Origin: Actinocrinis sp035650855
Lineage (GTDB): Bacteria; Actinomycetota; Actinomycetes; Streptomycetales; Catenulisporaceae
Length of the DNA stretch: 29,269 nucleotides
Assembly (NCBI RefSeq): GCF_035650855.1
Contig: NZ_DASRGV010000036.1
Span: 1 to 29,269 of the forward strand
Direction: 5' to 3'
Below the pieces are notes generated by a model. The model was not told the origin of the DNA. It was given only the letters and a program-made list of their open reading frames with translations, and made no database searches. Shown piece by piece: positions 1 to 7,340 of the stretch. Numbering within the stretch: the stretch's first letter is position 1; the number at the start of each line of letters is the position of its first letter. The position numbers and the translations under genes are program-made.

Positions 1-318
1 GCCCCGCACTGCGCGGTCGAGGAGGAGGGCCTGTTCCCGGCTCTCGCGGCGGAGTTCCCCGAGCAGGTCGCCGCGCTGCGCCGCGAGCACGCGGCGCTGA
101 CCGCGGTGCTGGCCGGGGCGGGCGACGTGCCGCTGTGGGACTGCTCGTGGGCGGCGCGAATTCTCGGCGCCCTCGACTTGCTGCAATGGCACATCCTGAA
201 GGAGCAGGACGGGGTGTTCCCGGCCGCGCTCGCGACGCTGCACACCGCGGACTGGGAGGCCCTCGACGCGGTGCGCGACCGCATCGGCTCGAAGCTGGCG
301 CACCCCGTCGGCGCGTGA
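1..318 (+). CDS. Hemerythrin HHE-domain protein (5' end missing)
   Basis: The frame is open from the first base, so the N-terminus lies outside the window; 105 residues remain. The visible part has the repeated helix pattern of hemerythrin-like (HHE) proteins. His3 is followed by an EEEGLFPAL stretch, there is an Arg-Glu-His at about residues 28-30, and a second WHILKEQDGVFPAAL stretch has His64 and Glu68. These His and Glu residues would bind a non-heme di-iron centre. Such proteins bind O2 or NO or store iron in the cytosol; the exact role cannot be read here. A strong hairpin follows 13 bases after the stop, so this is the end of a transcription unit. Family assignment is fairly secure. 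Confidence 0.8.
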   Translation, partial: APHCAVEEEGLFPALAAEFPEQVAALRREHAALTAVLAGAGDVPLWDCSWAARILGALDLLQWHILKEQDGVFPAALATLHTADWEALDAVRDRIGSKLAHPVGA

Positions 319-331
319 CTTCGCCGAACGA

Positions 332-358
332 GGCCCGGTCGCACAATGCGGCCGGGCC
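332..358 (+). terminator. Hairpin terminator after hemerythrin gene
   Basis: An 11-bp stem (332-342 pairing with 348-358, one G-U pair) encloses a 5-base loop, acaat. It starts 13 bases after the stop of the hemerythrin-like gene. There is no clear T-tract, which is common for actinobacterial terminators. The rest of 319-445 shows nothing else. Confidence 0.7.
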
Positions 359-445
359 ACCCTCAGCTCGCCGATCCCGCTCTTGCTCTCGCCTGATGAA
401 GCGTCGGCGGGCCTGCGCGAGCGGCTTGCGGAGACCTCGCGCGCG

Positions 446-1024
446 TCATGGGCCGGAACCGGCCTCGACGGTGAACGCGAAGTCCTGATGCGCCTTGGCC
501 TCCAGGTTCAGCGGCAGGCGGATGCGCCCGGATGCCACCATGCGCCGCACCTCGCCGCGGCTGAGGCCGAGCCCGGACATGAGCAGCCGTTCGACGCGGA
601 TCGGCGCGGGCAGCTCGAAGCCGACGAACACGGTGAGCGAATGCGGGTCCTGCGGCGAGTAGAACGGCAGGTCCGTCTCCAGCCGCCAGGTGCCGGTCCA
701 GTCGAGCCGGTATCCGCTCTTGGCCGCCAGCGACGCGTTCATCGCCAGCGCGCGCACCATCGCCGGGTCGTTGTTCTCGAAGGCCAACCGGCGCGCGGGC
801 TCGAGCAGCTGCACGTGGCGCCGTTCGTGGACGGGCACCTTCGAGGTGTTGCCGCAGGCCTCACAGCACAGCAGCAGCCACACGTCGAGGAGCTTGCCGT
901 TCGCGTTGACGCGGAACTTGCCCGAGGGGCGGTGGCGCGTTCCGGGGCAGTCGACGCAGGGTTTGACGATGGCGGGCAGGCCGAGTTCGCGCACGGCCCA
1001 CAGCGCCTTGCGATCAGTATTCAC
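446..1024 (-). CDS. DUF1062 domain-containing protein
   Basis: A 192-residue protein starting at GTG. The N-terminal half has paired cysteines (CVDC near residue 23 and CCEAC near residue 53) flanking a SGKFRVNANGKLLDVW stretch, which is the signature of DUF1062. The cysteine pairs suggest a zinc ribbon. The C-terminal part (GLGLSRGEVRRMVASGRIRLP) resembles an S4-like nucleic-acid-binding fold, which may point to RNA binding. The function of the family is unknown. No convincing ribosome site precedes the GTG, so a leaderless transcript is possible. The 275 bases upstream (1025-1299) hold no gene I can support. Confidence 0.75.
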   Translation of the reverse strand: MNTDRKALWAVRELGLPAIVKPCVDCPGTRHRPSGKFRVNANGKLLDVWLLLCCEACGNTSKVPVHERRHVQLLEPARRLAFENNDPAMVRALAMNASLAAKSGYRLDWTGTWRLETDLPFYSPQDPHSLTVFVGFELPAPIRVERLLMSGLGLSRGEVRRMVASGRIRLPLNLEAKAHQDFAFTVEAGSGP

Positions 1025-1299
1025 CTATTGATTGATTTCAGGCTTCAGCGGGAGCGCTCGCGGTCAGGCCGCGGCCCCCGGGATCCGGCGGTGCACACGC
1101 GGACGCGACGACCGGCCGGGCCGAGCGGTCAGGCTCCGGGGTCGAACGCGCGACAAGTCAACTGCAGTACGTGGCAGCGCTTACAGATCCATGCCGGCCA
1201 TCGTGGGGGAACCGGCGAGAGGCAGGCAACTTGTTTTCCGCTCCGCCGCGGCGGCTCGCCGCCGACGGGACCGCGATGATCCGGGCAGGCCGCGACTCG

Positions 1300-2445
1300 T
1301 CAGCGATGCCGAAGCGCATTGAGGCGGGCGGCCTGGCGGGTGAGGTGGTCGCGCTCGGCGAGGTTGGGCGCCCTGTGGGCGGCTTCCGCGTACAGCCGCG
1401 CCGCCGTTTCCAGGTCGCCGTCGCGCTCGTGCAGGTACGCCGCGACCGCCGTGTAGCGGGGGAGCGAGGCGTCCAGCGTCGCGAGGGCCGCCAGGCCGGC
1501 GCGCGGCCCGTCGGCCTCGCCGACCGCGACCGCGCGGTTGAGCCGGACGACCGGGCTGTCCGTCAGCCGCGCCAGCTCGTCGTACCACTCGACGATCTGC
1601 ACCCAGTCGGTCTCCTCCGGGGTGGGCGCGTCAGCGTGCAGGGCGGCGATGGCGGCCTGTGCCTGGAACTCGCCGAGCTGGTCGCGGGCGAGAGCCGCCT
1701 GCAGGATGTCGACGCCGTCGGCGATCAGCTTGGTGTCCCATTGGCCGCGGTCCTGCTCCGCGAGCGGCACCAGGCTGCCGTCGGGCACGGTCCGGGCGGC
1801 GCGCCGGGCGTGGTGCAGCAGCATCAGCGCGAGCAGCCCCGCCACCTCGGGATGGGCGATTCCGGCCGCGAGCTGCCGGGTGAGCCGGATGGCCTCGGCG
1901 GCCAGGTCGACGTCGCCGCTGTAGCCCTCGTTGAAGACCAGGTACAGGACGCGCAGCACGGTGGCGACGTCCCCGGGCTGGTCGAGCCGCACGTCGGCGA
2001 TGGTGCGTTTGGCGCGGCTGATGCGCTGCGCCATGGTCGCCTCCGGCACCAGGTACGCCTCGGCGATCTGACGCGTGGTCAGACCGCCGACGGCGCGCAG
2101 GGTGAGCGCGACCGCGGACGCCGGCGTCAGTGACGGGTGCGCGCACAGGAAGTACAGCTGGAGCGTGTCGTCCACGGCGGGGGCCGGTCCGGCCGGCGGC
2201 TCCTCGTGCACGACCAGTTCCCGCCCGCGCCGCGAGCTCTCGGCGCGCGCCGCGTCGAGGAACCTGCGCCAGGCGGCCGTGACCAGCCACGCCTTCTGGT
2301 CGCGCGGCGGCTCCTGCGGCCAGGTCTCCAGCGCCTTGATCAGGGCTTCTTGTACGGCGTCCTCGGCCGACGCGAAATCCGCTCCGCGCCGGACGAGGAC
2401 GGCGATCACCGCGGGCACGAGCTCCCGCAGCAGCGACTCGTTCAC
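1300..2445 (-). CDS. ECF42-type RNA polymerase sigma factor with C-terminal DUF6596/TPR-like extension
   Basis: A 381-residue, GTG-started sigma factor. Region 2 covers about residues 10-70 (FASAEDAVQEALIKALETWP), and region 4 about 110-155 (GLTTRQIAEAYLVPEATMAQ). A helical C-terminal extension of about 220 residues begins near LYLVFNEGYS (167-176), the hallmark of DUF6596 and ECF42 sigma factors. This group uses the extension instead of a classical membrane anti-sigma factor and is nearly always encoded beside DGPF (YCII-related) proteins, as here. The start lies 10 bases after the stop of the DGPF gene, so the two are probably co-transcribed and translationally coupled. An ECF-like promoter matching the group's known target sits upstream of the pair, which suggests autoregulation. 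Confidence 0.93.
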   Translation of the reverse strand: MNESLLRELVPAVIAVLVRRGADFASAEDAVQEALIKALETWPQEPPRDQKAWLVTAAWRRFLDAARAESSRRGRELVVHEEPPAGPAPAVDDTLQLYFLCAHPSLTPASAVALTLRAVGGLTTRQIAEAYLVPEATMAQRISRAKRTIADVRLDQPGDVATVLRVLYLVFNEGYSGDVDLAAEAIRLTRQLAAGIAHPEVAGLLALMLLHHARRAARTVPDGSLVPLAEQDRGQWDTKLIADGVDILQAALARDQLGEFQAQAAIAALHADAPTPEETDWVQIVEWYDELARLTDSPVVRLNRAVAVGEADGPRAGLAALATLDASLPRYTAVAAYLHERDGDLETAARLYAEAAHRAPNLAERDHLTRQAARLNALRHR

Positions 2446-2455
2446 AGTGTCTGGT

Positions 2456-2863
2456 TCACTCCGTCACCGTGGGCGGCTCGGCCAGGAACGGCCGCAGCTC
2501 GAGCCACTCGTGGATCGGCTTGCCGCCCGCCCCGGGCGCGGCCGACAGCTCACCGGCCAGCTCGAGCGCGCGCTCGTAGCTGTCGACGTCGATCACCATC
2601 CAGCCGGCGATCAGGTCCTTGGTCTCCGCGAACGGGCCGTCGGTGACCGGCGGGCGCCCCTCGCCGTCGTAGCGCACGAACGTGCCCTCGGGGGAGAGCG
2701 CCTGACCGTCGACGAACTCGCCGGTCTGCTCCAGCCGGGCCGCGAAGTCCCGCATGTACTGGATGTGCGCCGAGATCTCCTCGGGCGTCCACTGGTCCAT
2801 CGGCACGTCGTTGACCGCCGCCGGGGCGCCGCGGTAGTGCTTGAGCAGCAGGTACTTGGCCAT
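2456..2863 (-). CDS. YCII-related DGPF-domain protein
   Basis: A 135-residue small protein with an alpha/beta YCII-like fold and the diagnostic TDGPFAETKD motif at residues 74-83, followed by LIAGWMVIDVDSYERALELA. It has no signal peptide and is probably cytosolic. A good ribosome site (GAGGAG) precedes the ATG. DGPF proteins are the typical partners and main regulon members of ECF42 sigma factors; their biochemical role is not established. It is the first gene of a two-gene operon with the sigma factor just downstream. Confidence 0.92.
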   Translation of the reverse strand: MAKYLLLKHYRGAPAAVNDVPMDQWTPEEISAHIQYMRDFAARLEQTGEFVDGQALSPEGTFVRYDGEGRPPVTDGPFAETKDLIAGWMVIDVDSYERALELAGELSAAPGAGGKPIHEWLELRPFLAEPPTVTE

Positions 2864-2905
2864 CGTGCGTCTCCTCGGTGCTGGTGCGACCCATTGTGGC
2901 CGCCT

Positions 2906-4093
2906 TCACCCCGGGGACGGAGCGGAGAGCCGGTTCTCGACATCGCCGCCCAAGATCTTTCGGCCCGTCAGGGTCAGCACCAGAAGGACTTCGGCGGCGA
3001 GCAGGTAAGCCCCGATCCAGAGGTAGGGAGTGAGCGTCGGGCGCTGGACAAGGTCGAGGCTCAGCGGCATCAACGCCTGGAAGCTGGTGCCGAGGTACAG
3101 GGCGCTGGCCGCGCTGGGAAGCACGAGGAGCAGCGGAGCGGCGACCACCAGCCGCGCGATCGGGCCGCGGAGGCTGCGGCGTGCTTGACGCAGCATCATG
3201 ACGGCGACGACGCACACGCAGCAGAACTCGAACAGGCGCGAAGGCAGCCACAAGCGCTCGATCAACGCGTAGGAGGGTTCGCCCGCGATGATCACGAGGA
3301 GGTCGCCGCTCAGCAGCAGGGAGAGGCTGGTGAGGATCGCCGCGGCCAGCCACCACCTCGGCCGCTCGACCCGCGGCGCGTCGCGGTGGAAGCCGAGCAG
3401 CCCCGCGATCAGCGGGATGACGCACAACACGAGCATCGCGCACGGGTTGGCCCACCACGCGTCAGATCCGATGCCGAACACCCACGGTGAGGTGGCCAGG
3501 AACACCACCGAGCTGGCGGTCATCAGCAGCAGGCCGGTTCGGCGCCATCCGCGCAGGAACGCCGCCACTGCCAGGCACGGGACCAGCAGGCTGTACCCGG
3601 CGACGGCAGCGGGCCCCCAGGACTGAAAACTGAGCTGCCGCAAGAGCGCGTCGATGCCGGGCCAGGCGCCAGCCCTGAGCACCTGCCGCGGCGTGCCCGC
3701 CTGGAGCACCAAGCCGAGCAGTGCGATCAGTCGCAGGTTCTCGCCGGCTGACCGCGCCCGAGGGCTCGCACCGGGCGCGCCGCTGCGCAGCCGCAGCGAG
3801 AAGCCGAGCATGCTGAGCCACTCGCCTAGCGACGGGCGGACCCGGCCCGCGTCAGCCGCGCCGTCCAGCATGGTGGTGAGCATTTCCTCGCCGCGCTGCT
3901 CGCGGAAGGCGCGCGGCAGCAGTGCCAGCACTCTGCGGTACCGCTGCGCCACCGCTTCCTGCGCCACCGCTTCCGCCGCTTCCGCTGGCTCCGCTAAGTT
4001 GGCTGGCCGCGCTGTGTTCGTTGGCTTCGCCGTGTTGGTTGGCTCTGTCGTGCCCTTGTCATCCGAGCCTTGACGTTCCCCGTGCGCGCTCAT
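2906..4093 (-). CDS. Multi-pass membrane protein co-transcribed with PadR
   Basis: A 395-residue protein. Residues 1-45 are a low-complexity Thr/Pro/Ala/Glu segment with imperfect repeats of PTNTA type. A cytosolic module follows (YRRVLALLPRAFREQRGEEMLTTMLDG, about 52-78), of a kind that often precedes membrane domains in actinobacterial proteins next to PadR regulators. The remainder holds about six or seven hydrophobic segments. The start overlaps the PadR stop as ATGA (4090-4093), which shows translational coupling. No catalytic motif is visible. PadR-coupled membrane proteins are often involved in envelope stress or export, but the role here is unknown. Confidence 0.75.
   Translation of the reverse strand: MSAHGERQGSDDKGTTEPTNTAKPTNTARPANLAEPAEAAEAVAQEAVAQRYRRVLALLPRAFREQRGEEMLTTMLDGAADAGRVRPSLGEWLSMLGFSLRLRSGAPGASPRARSAGENLRLIALLGLVLQAGTPRQVLRAGAWPGIDALLRQLSFQSWGPAAVAGYSLLVPCLAVAAFLRGWRRTGLLLMTASSVVFLATSPWVFGIGSDAWWANPCAMLVLCVIPLIAGLLGFHRDAPRVERPRWWLAAAILTSLSLLLSGDLLVIIAGEPSYALIERLWLPSRLFEFCCVCVVAVMMLRQARRSLRGPIARLVVAAPLLLVLPSAASALYLGTSFQALMPLSLDLVQRPTLTPYLWIGAYLLAAEVLLVLTLTGRKILGGDVENRLSAPSPG
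2916..2942 (-). promoter_or_regulatory. Candidate ECF42-dependent promoter
   Basis: Read on the minus strand: TGTCGA (2942-2937), a 17-base spacer, then CGTC (2919-2916). As I recall, characterised ECF42 targets have TGTCGA at -35 and CGA/TC at -10, ahead of DGPF genes. This site lies inside the last codons of the upstream membrane-protein gene. It would give a leader of about 45 bases before the DGPF start. Confidence 0.6.
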
Positions 4094-4476
4094 GCTCCCG
4101 CTCCCGCCGTTGCCGTGCCCGGACCGTGCTTCAGACCGCTGACCTGGATGCGCACACCGCGGGCTTGCAGCCGCTGCGCCGCGGCCTTCGCGTTGGCCGC
4201 GATGCGTTGCGTGTCCTCGGTCAGAGCGGCGACGCCCTGCTCGGTGAGCCGGTAGTAGCGGCGCAGCCGGCCCGAGTCGATCTCGTCGTGGTCCGGCTCG
4301 AGCAGGCCTTCGTCCGTGAGCCGTTCGAGCGCGCCGTAAAGCGTGCCGACCTTCAGCTGCGTGCGGCCGTCGGAGAGCTCGGCGACTTCCTGGGCGATCC
4401 CGTACCCGTGCCGAGGCTGGTCGGCGAGGGCGGTGAGGATCAGGAAGACCTGCTCCGTCCTGGTGGAGGATTTCAT
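4090..4476 (-). CDS. PadR-family transcriptional regulator
   Basis: About 128 residues with a PadR winged helix. Recognisable parts are EQVFLILTALADQPRHGYGIAQEV, LKVGTLYGALERLTDEGLLEPDH and RRYYRLTEQGVAAL, then a C-terminal dimerisation helix. An upstream in-frame start at 4512 exists, but it would put the promoter-like palindrome inside the gene. The ATG at 4476 is preferred because it sits 7 bases after a TATATA element, as in a leaderless transcript. It is the first gene of an operon with the membrane protein. PadR proteins usually repress their own operon. Confidence 0.9.
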   Translation of the reverse strand: MKSSTRTEQVFLILTALADQPRHGYGIAQEVAELSDGRTQLKVGTLYGALERLTDEGLLEPDHDEIDSGRLRRYYRLTEQGVAALTEDTQRIAANAKAAAQRLQARGVRIQVSGLKHGPGTATAGAGA

Positions 4477-4479
4477 GTG

Positions 4480-4512
4480 ACGATATATATCGTCTCGCGA
4501 GTTATAGGGCAA
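4480..4512 (-). promoter_or_regulatory. PadR promoter with overlapping 14-bp palindromic operator
   Basis: On the minus strand, TTGCCC (4512-4507) is followed by a 17-base spacer and TATATA (4489-4484), then 7 bases to the ATG at 4476. The perfect palindrome ACGATATATATCGT (4480-4493) covers the -10 element. The AT-rich operator fits PadR autorepression. The spacing predicts a leaderless mRNA. Confidence 0.65.
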
Positions 4513-4548
4513 GGGCTGGCGGACGGAGACCCCGCTAGCGCTACCGCC

Positions 4549-5145
4549 TCAGGCCGGGCGGTCGAGGGCGGCCGTGATCAGCGCCTCGAGCTGCTGAGCG
4601 ACCTGGTCGAAGGGCTGGATGATCTGGCTGGCGCGGCTCATCGCGACGGCGCCCTCGACCGCCGCCACGGTCAGCGCGGCGAGGGCGGCGGCCTGAGCCG
4701 GATCGGTGCCGTGCTCCCGCAGCGAGTCGGCGAGCAGCCGCTGCCACTCCGCGAAGGCCTCCGCGGCGGCCGCGATCGGCGGCGGGTTCTGCTCGCCGGT
4801 GGGTTCCTCGACGGCGACGGCCAGCACGGGGCAGCCGGCCCGGAAGCCGCTGTCCAGGAGCACGCCGCGCCATAGCTTGAGGAAGGCGCGCAGCCCGGCG
4901 ACGGGTCCCGCGTGCAGCCGCCTGCGCAGCGCCCGCGTGACCTTCGCGCTCCCGTACTGCACCGCCTCGGTGGCCAGCTGCGCTTTGCCGTCGGGGAAGT
5001 AGTGGTAAGTCGACCCGAGCGGGGCCTGGCTGTGCTTGGCTAGTTCGCGGACGCTGGTCGCGTTGAGTCCGCGCCTGCTGATCATGTCGGCCGCGCCGGC
5101 CACGATCCGCTGCCGGGCCGTGGGCTGGCGCCGGGGCGTCGTCAT
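4549..5145 (-). CDS. TetR-family regulator, LmrA/YxaF-like
   Basis: About 198 residues from the ATG at 5145 (MTTPRRQPTARQRIVAGAAD). The frame stays open upstream to 5244, but that segment runs through the operator region and is unlikely to be coding. The N-terminal helix-turn-helix (NATSVRELAKHSQAPLGSTY, then HYFPDGKAQLA) and the C-terminal domain (LAALTVAAVEGAVAMSRAS) match the LmrA/YxaF branch of TetR repressors, which control export or oxidoreductase genes in response to small molecules. It is divergent from the zinc alcohol dehydrogenase gene. Two related 18-bp inverted repeats lie between them, so that gene is the likely target along with tetR itself. Confidence 0.9.
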   Translation of the reverse strand: MTTPRRQPTARQRIVAGAADMISRRGLNATSVRELAKHSQAPLGSTYHYFPDGKAQLATEAVQYGSAKVTRALRRRLHAGPVAGLRAFLKLWRGVLLDSGFRAGCPVLAVAVEEPTGEQNPPPIAAAAEAFAEWQRLLADSLREHGTDPAQAAALAALTVAAVEGAVAMSRASQIIQPFDQVAQQLEALITAALDRPA

Positions 5146-5176
5146 TTCCGCGCACCGCTCCTCTCCGGCCCTCTGG

Positions 5177-5194
5177 CTATAACGATCGACATAG
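5177..5194. promoter_or_regulatory. TetR operator copy 1
   Basis: CTATAACGATCGACATAG on the plus strand. It is an imperfect inverted repeat of pattern CTATAAC-N4-GACATAG. It closely matches a second copy 34 bases away. Confidence 0.6.
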
Positions 5195-5210
5195 TCTAGC
5201 CTGGCAAGGC

Positions 5211-5228
5211 CTATAACAAGCGTCATAG
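5211..5228. promoter_or_regulatory. TetR operator copy 2
   Basis: CTATAACAAGCGTCATAG, identical to copy 1 at 14 of 18 positions, with the same CTATAAC-N4-GWCATAG architecture. It is 34 bp centre to centre from copy 1 (roughly three helical turns). It lies 54 bases before the alcohol dehydrogenase start. Confidence 0.6.
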
Positions 5229-5281
5229 ATAGCGCCGCGGACAACGGCGCGCGCGGTGCGGGGTGTGAAAGGTGGGGGCGG

Positions 5282-6427
5282 GTGCGTGAGCTGATCTACG
5301 TCGCGAAGCGGACGGTCGCCTGGCGCGAGACCAGGGATCCGAGACTGCAGGCCGACAGCGACGCGATCGTCGCTCCGGTCGCGGCGACCAGCTGCGACGT
5401 GGACGCGATGATCCTGGCCGGGCAGGGCTTCATCCCGCCGCCGTTCCCCATCGGGCACGAGTGCGTGGCCCGCGTGGTCGAGGTCGGCGACACCGTCGCC
5501 CACGTGAGCCCGGGCGACCTGGTGGTGGTGCCCTGGGCGATCTCCTGCGGCCGCTGCGACCGGTGCCGGGCGGGGTTCACCGCGCACTGCGAATCGGTGC
5601 CCTACATGGCGATGTACGGCGCGCCGCTCGGCGGGTCCTGGGGCGGGCTGTTCTCCGACCTGGTGCTGGTGCCGTGGGCCGACGCGATGCTGGTACCGCT
5701 GCCCGCCGGACTGGACCCGGTCGCGATGGCCTCGGCCAGCGACAACTGGTCGCTGTCCTGGCGCCTGGTCGCCCCGCACCTGAAGGCCAGGCCCGGTTCC
5801 CGGGTCCTGGTCGTCGCGCGCGGCAGCATCGGACTGTACGTGTGCGATATCGCCCGCGCGCTCGGCGCCGGCGACGTGCTGTACGTCGATCCCGATCCCG
5901 CGCACCGCAAGATCGCCGAGGGCTTCGGGGCCCGCACCGCAGAATCCCTCGACCCGGTGCGGCACGGCTTCGACCTGGCCGTGGAGGCCACCGGCCGCGT
6001 CGAGGAGCTGGCCGCGGCGCTCAAGTGCCTGGCGCCGGAAGGGTTCTGCGAAAGCGCAGGCAACCACTTCCGCCCCGGCGAGCTGCCGCTGCGGGACATG
6101 TACCTGACCGGCGTCACGCTGCGCGTCGCCCGCGACAACGTGCGCGCCCACATCCCCGACGCGCTCGCCCTGGCCGAGACCGCCGAGGTCAGTCCCGAGC
6201 GCGTCGTCTCCGACGTGCTCGACTGGGAGCAGCTGCCCGACGCCCTGCCCGAGCATCACCTCAAGCCCGTCTTCGTCAGGGACCTGCCCTCGCGTCCCGC
6301 CGCGCCGGCGGCCGCGTCGCGCGGGCGGTTCGGCAGGAAACCGCGGGCCCGCCCGGCGAAACCGGACGAGCCCGCGGACGACGGCTGGTTCACTGCTGCA
6401 ACTCGCGGTAGTGCTGGCGCCAAATGA
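5282..6427 (+). CDS. Zinc-dependent alcohol dehydrogenase (MDR family)
   Basis: A 381-residue medium-chain dehydrogenase, GTG start preceded by a purine-rich AAAGGTGGGGG. Catalytic zinc ligands are Cys38 and His59-Glu60 (PIGHE); the structural zinc site is Cys89, Cys92, Cys95 and Cys103. The nucleotide-binding turn reads ARGSIGL (179-185) instead of GxGPIGL, and Asp203 at the end of the second strand suggests NAD(H) rather than NADP(H). The last 45 or so residues form a basic, Pro/Ala-rich tail (RGRFGRKPRARPAKPDEP) absent from typical family members. The 3' end overlaps the convergent cytochrome-associated gene by 38 bases. The divergent TetR with two operators is the likely regulator. The substrate cannot be deduced. 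Confidence 0.92.
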   Translation: MRELIYVAKRTVAWRETRDPRLQADSDAIVAPVAATSCDVDAMILAGQGFIPPPFPIGHECVARVVEVGDTVAHVSPGDLVVVPWAISCGRCDRCRAGFTAHCESVPYMAMYGAPLGGSWGGLFSDLVLVPWADAMLVPLPAGLDPVAMASASDNWSLSWRLVAPHLKARPGSRVLVVARGSIGLYVCDIARALGAGDVLYVDPDPAHRKIAEGFGARTAESLDPVRHGFDLAVEATGRVEELAAALKCLAPEGFCESAGNHFRPGELPLRDMYLTGVTLRVARDNVRAHIPDALALAETAEVSPERVVSDVLDWEQLPDALPEHHLKPVFVRDLPSRPAAPAAASRGRFGRKPRARPAKPDEPADDGWFTAATRGSAGAK

Positions 6428-7340
6428 GCCGGTAGACCGGCACCAGGCGGGGGATCGAGCGCAGGCCGGGGATGAAGGGCACGAACACGAACACCAGGGA
6501 GAGCACCGCCATCGTGCCCCAGACCAGCGCGTCGGCGTTGTCCGAGCTGTTGAACGGCGAGATCTGGTACCAGAACGTGTAGAGCCACAGCCAGGCCTGG
6601 CCCGGGAAGTTGCCGGTCTCGTTCATCATGCCCCACTGGTCGCCGCTCAGGTGCTGGGCGTCGGCCTGGGCCGCGAGGTCGGAGCCGTCGGCGAGGAAGA
6701 GCAGCGGCAGGGTGTAGTCGGTCTGATAGAAGCCGCCCTCGGAGAGCAGGGCGCCGTCAAGCGATCCGGTCTGCGCCTGCTGGAGCAGCTGCCCGAGCAG
6801 CACCGGCACCGGTCCGAACGCGTCGGAGGCGGTGACCTTGGCCGGATCGTCGTTCGCCTTGGTCAGCGCGTCCGAGTAGGCGCCGGTCCACTTCGCCTGC
6901 TGATCGGCGCTCGCCGCGTTGTAGGTGCTCAGCGCGGAGGTCACGGCCGGATCCTGCGGCGCGGCGGCCAGCGGCCCGAGGACGAAGGCCTGCGCGGCGT
7001 CGATCGGGTGGGTGACTCCGGCCGCCTTCGCCAGCGCGAGCGGCCCGAGCTTCTGGCCGTCCGCCGCGGTGTTGTACGGCGGCCCGTAACTGGCGGTGCC
7101 GCTTGAACCGTCGAGCTCCGCGAGCGCGGTCGCGGTGAAGTCGCCGGGGTCGGCCTTGGCCCATGAGGCGATCGTCATCGGCTTCTCGTCCGGGGAGGAG
7201 AACACCGCCGCGAGCGCGAAGGTGAGGGCCAGCACCGCGACGAGCGCGATCGTGAACTCCTTGACCAGGTCGTAGGGACGCGACCCGAAGGAGTACGGAT
7301 CGGGTTCGGCGTGAGGGGCGTGGGGGGAGTGGCTGGTCAT
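6390..7340 (-). CDS. Membrane subunit with large extracytoplasmic domain, associated with b6-type cytochrome
   Basis: A 316-residue protein with one transmembrane helix at about 29-48, roughly 200 soluble residues likely outside the membrane, an aromatic stretch (WLWLYTFWYQI, 250-260), a second helix at about 271-291, and a C-terminal FIPGLRSIPRLVPVYRLIWR region. That end resembles sequences in C-terminal cytochrome b subunits of actinobacteria. No CXXCH or Rieske cysteine motif is present, so no heme c or Fe-S cluster is predicted in the soluble part. The start overlaps the stop of the cytochrome b gene (ATGA, 7337-7340), which marks them as partners. Length and layout are unlike subunit IV of b6f, where three or more helices are expected. 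Confidence 0.65.
   Translation of the reverse strand: MTSHSPHAPHAEPDPYSFGSRPYDLVKEFTIALVAVLALTFALAAVFSSPDEKPMTIASWAKADPGDFTATALAELDGSSGTASYGPPYNTAADGQKLGPLALAKAAGVTHPIDAAQAFVLGPLAAAPQDPAVTSALSTYNAASADQQAKWTGAYSDALTKANDDPAKVTASDAFGPVPVLLGQLLQQAQTGSLDGALLSEGGFYQTDYTLPLLFLADGSDLAAQADAQHLSGDQWGMMNETGNFPGQAWLWLYTFWYQISPFNSSDNADALVWGTMAVLSLVFVFVPFIPGLRSIPRLVPVYRLIWRQHYRELQQ

Noticed and set aside
1025..1299. Possible gene between DUF1062 and the sigma factor
   Set aside because: Open frames on both strands are Arg/Pro/Ala-rich overlaps of neighbouring genes without ribosome sites or domains.
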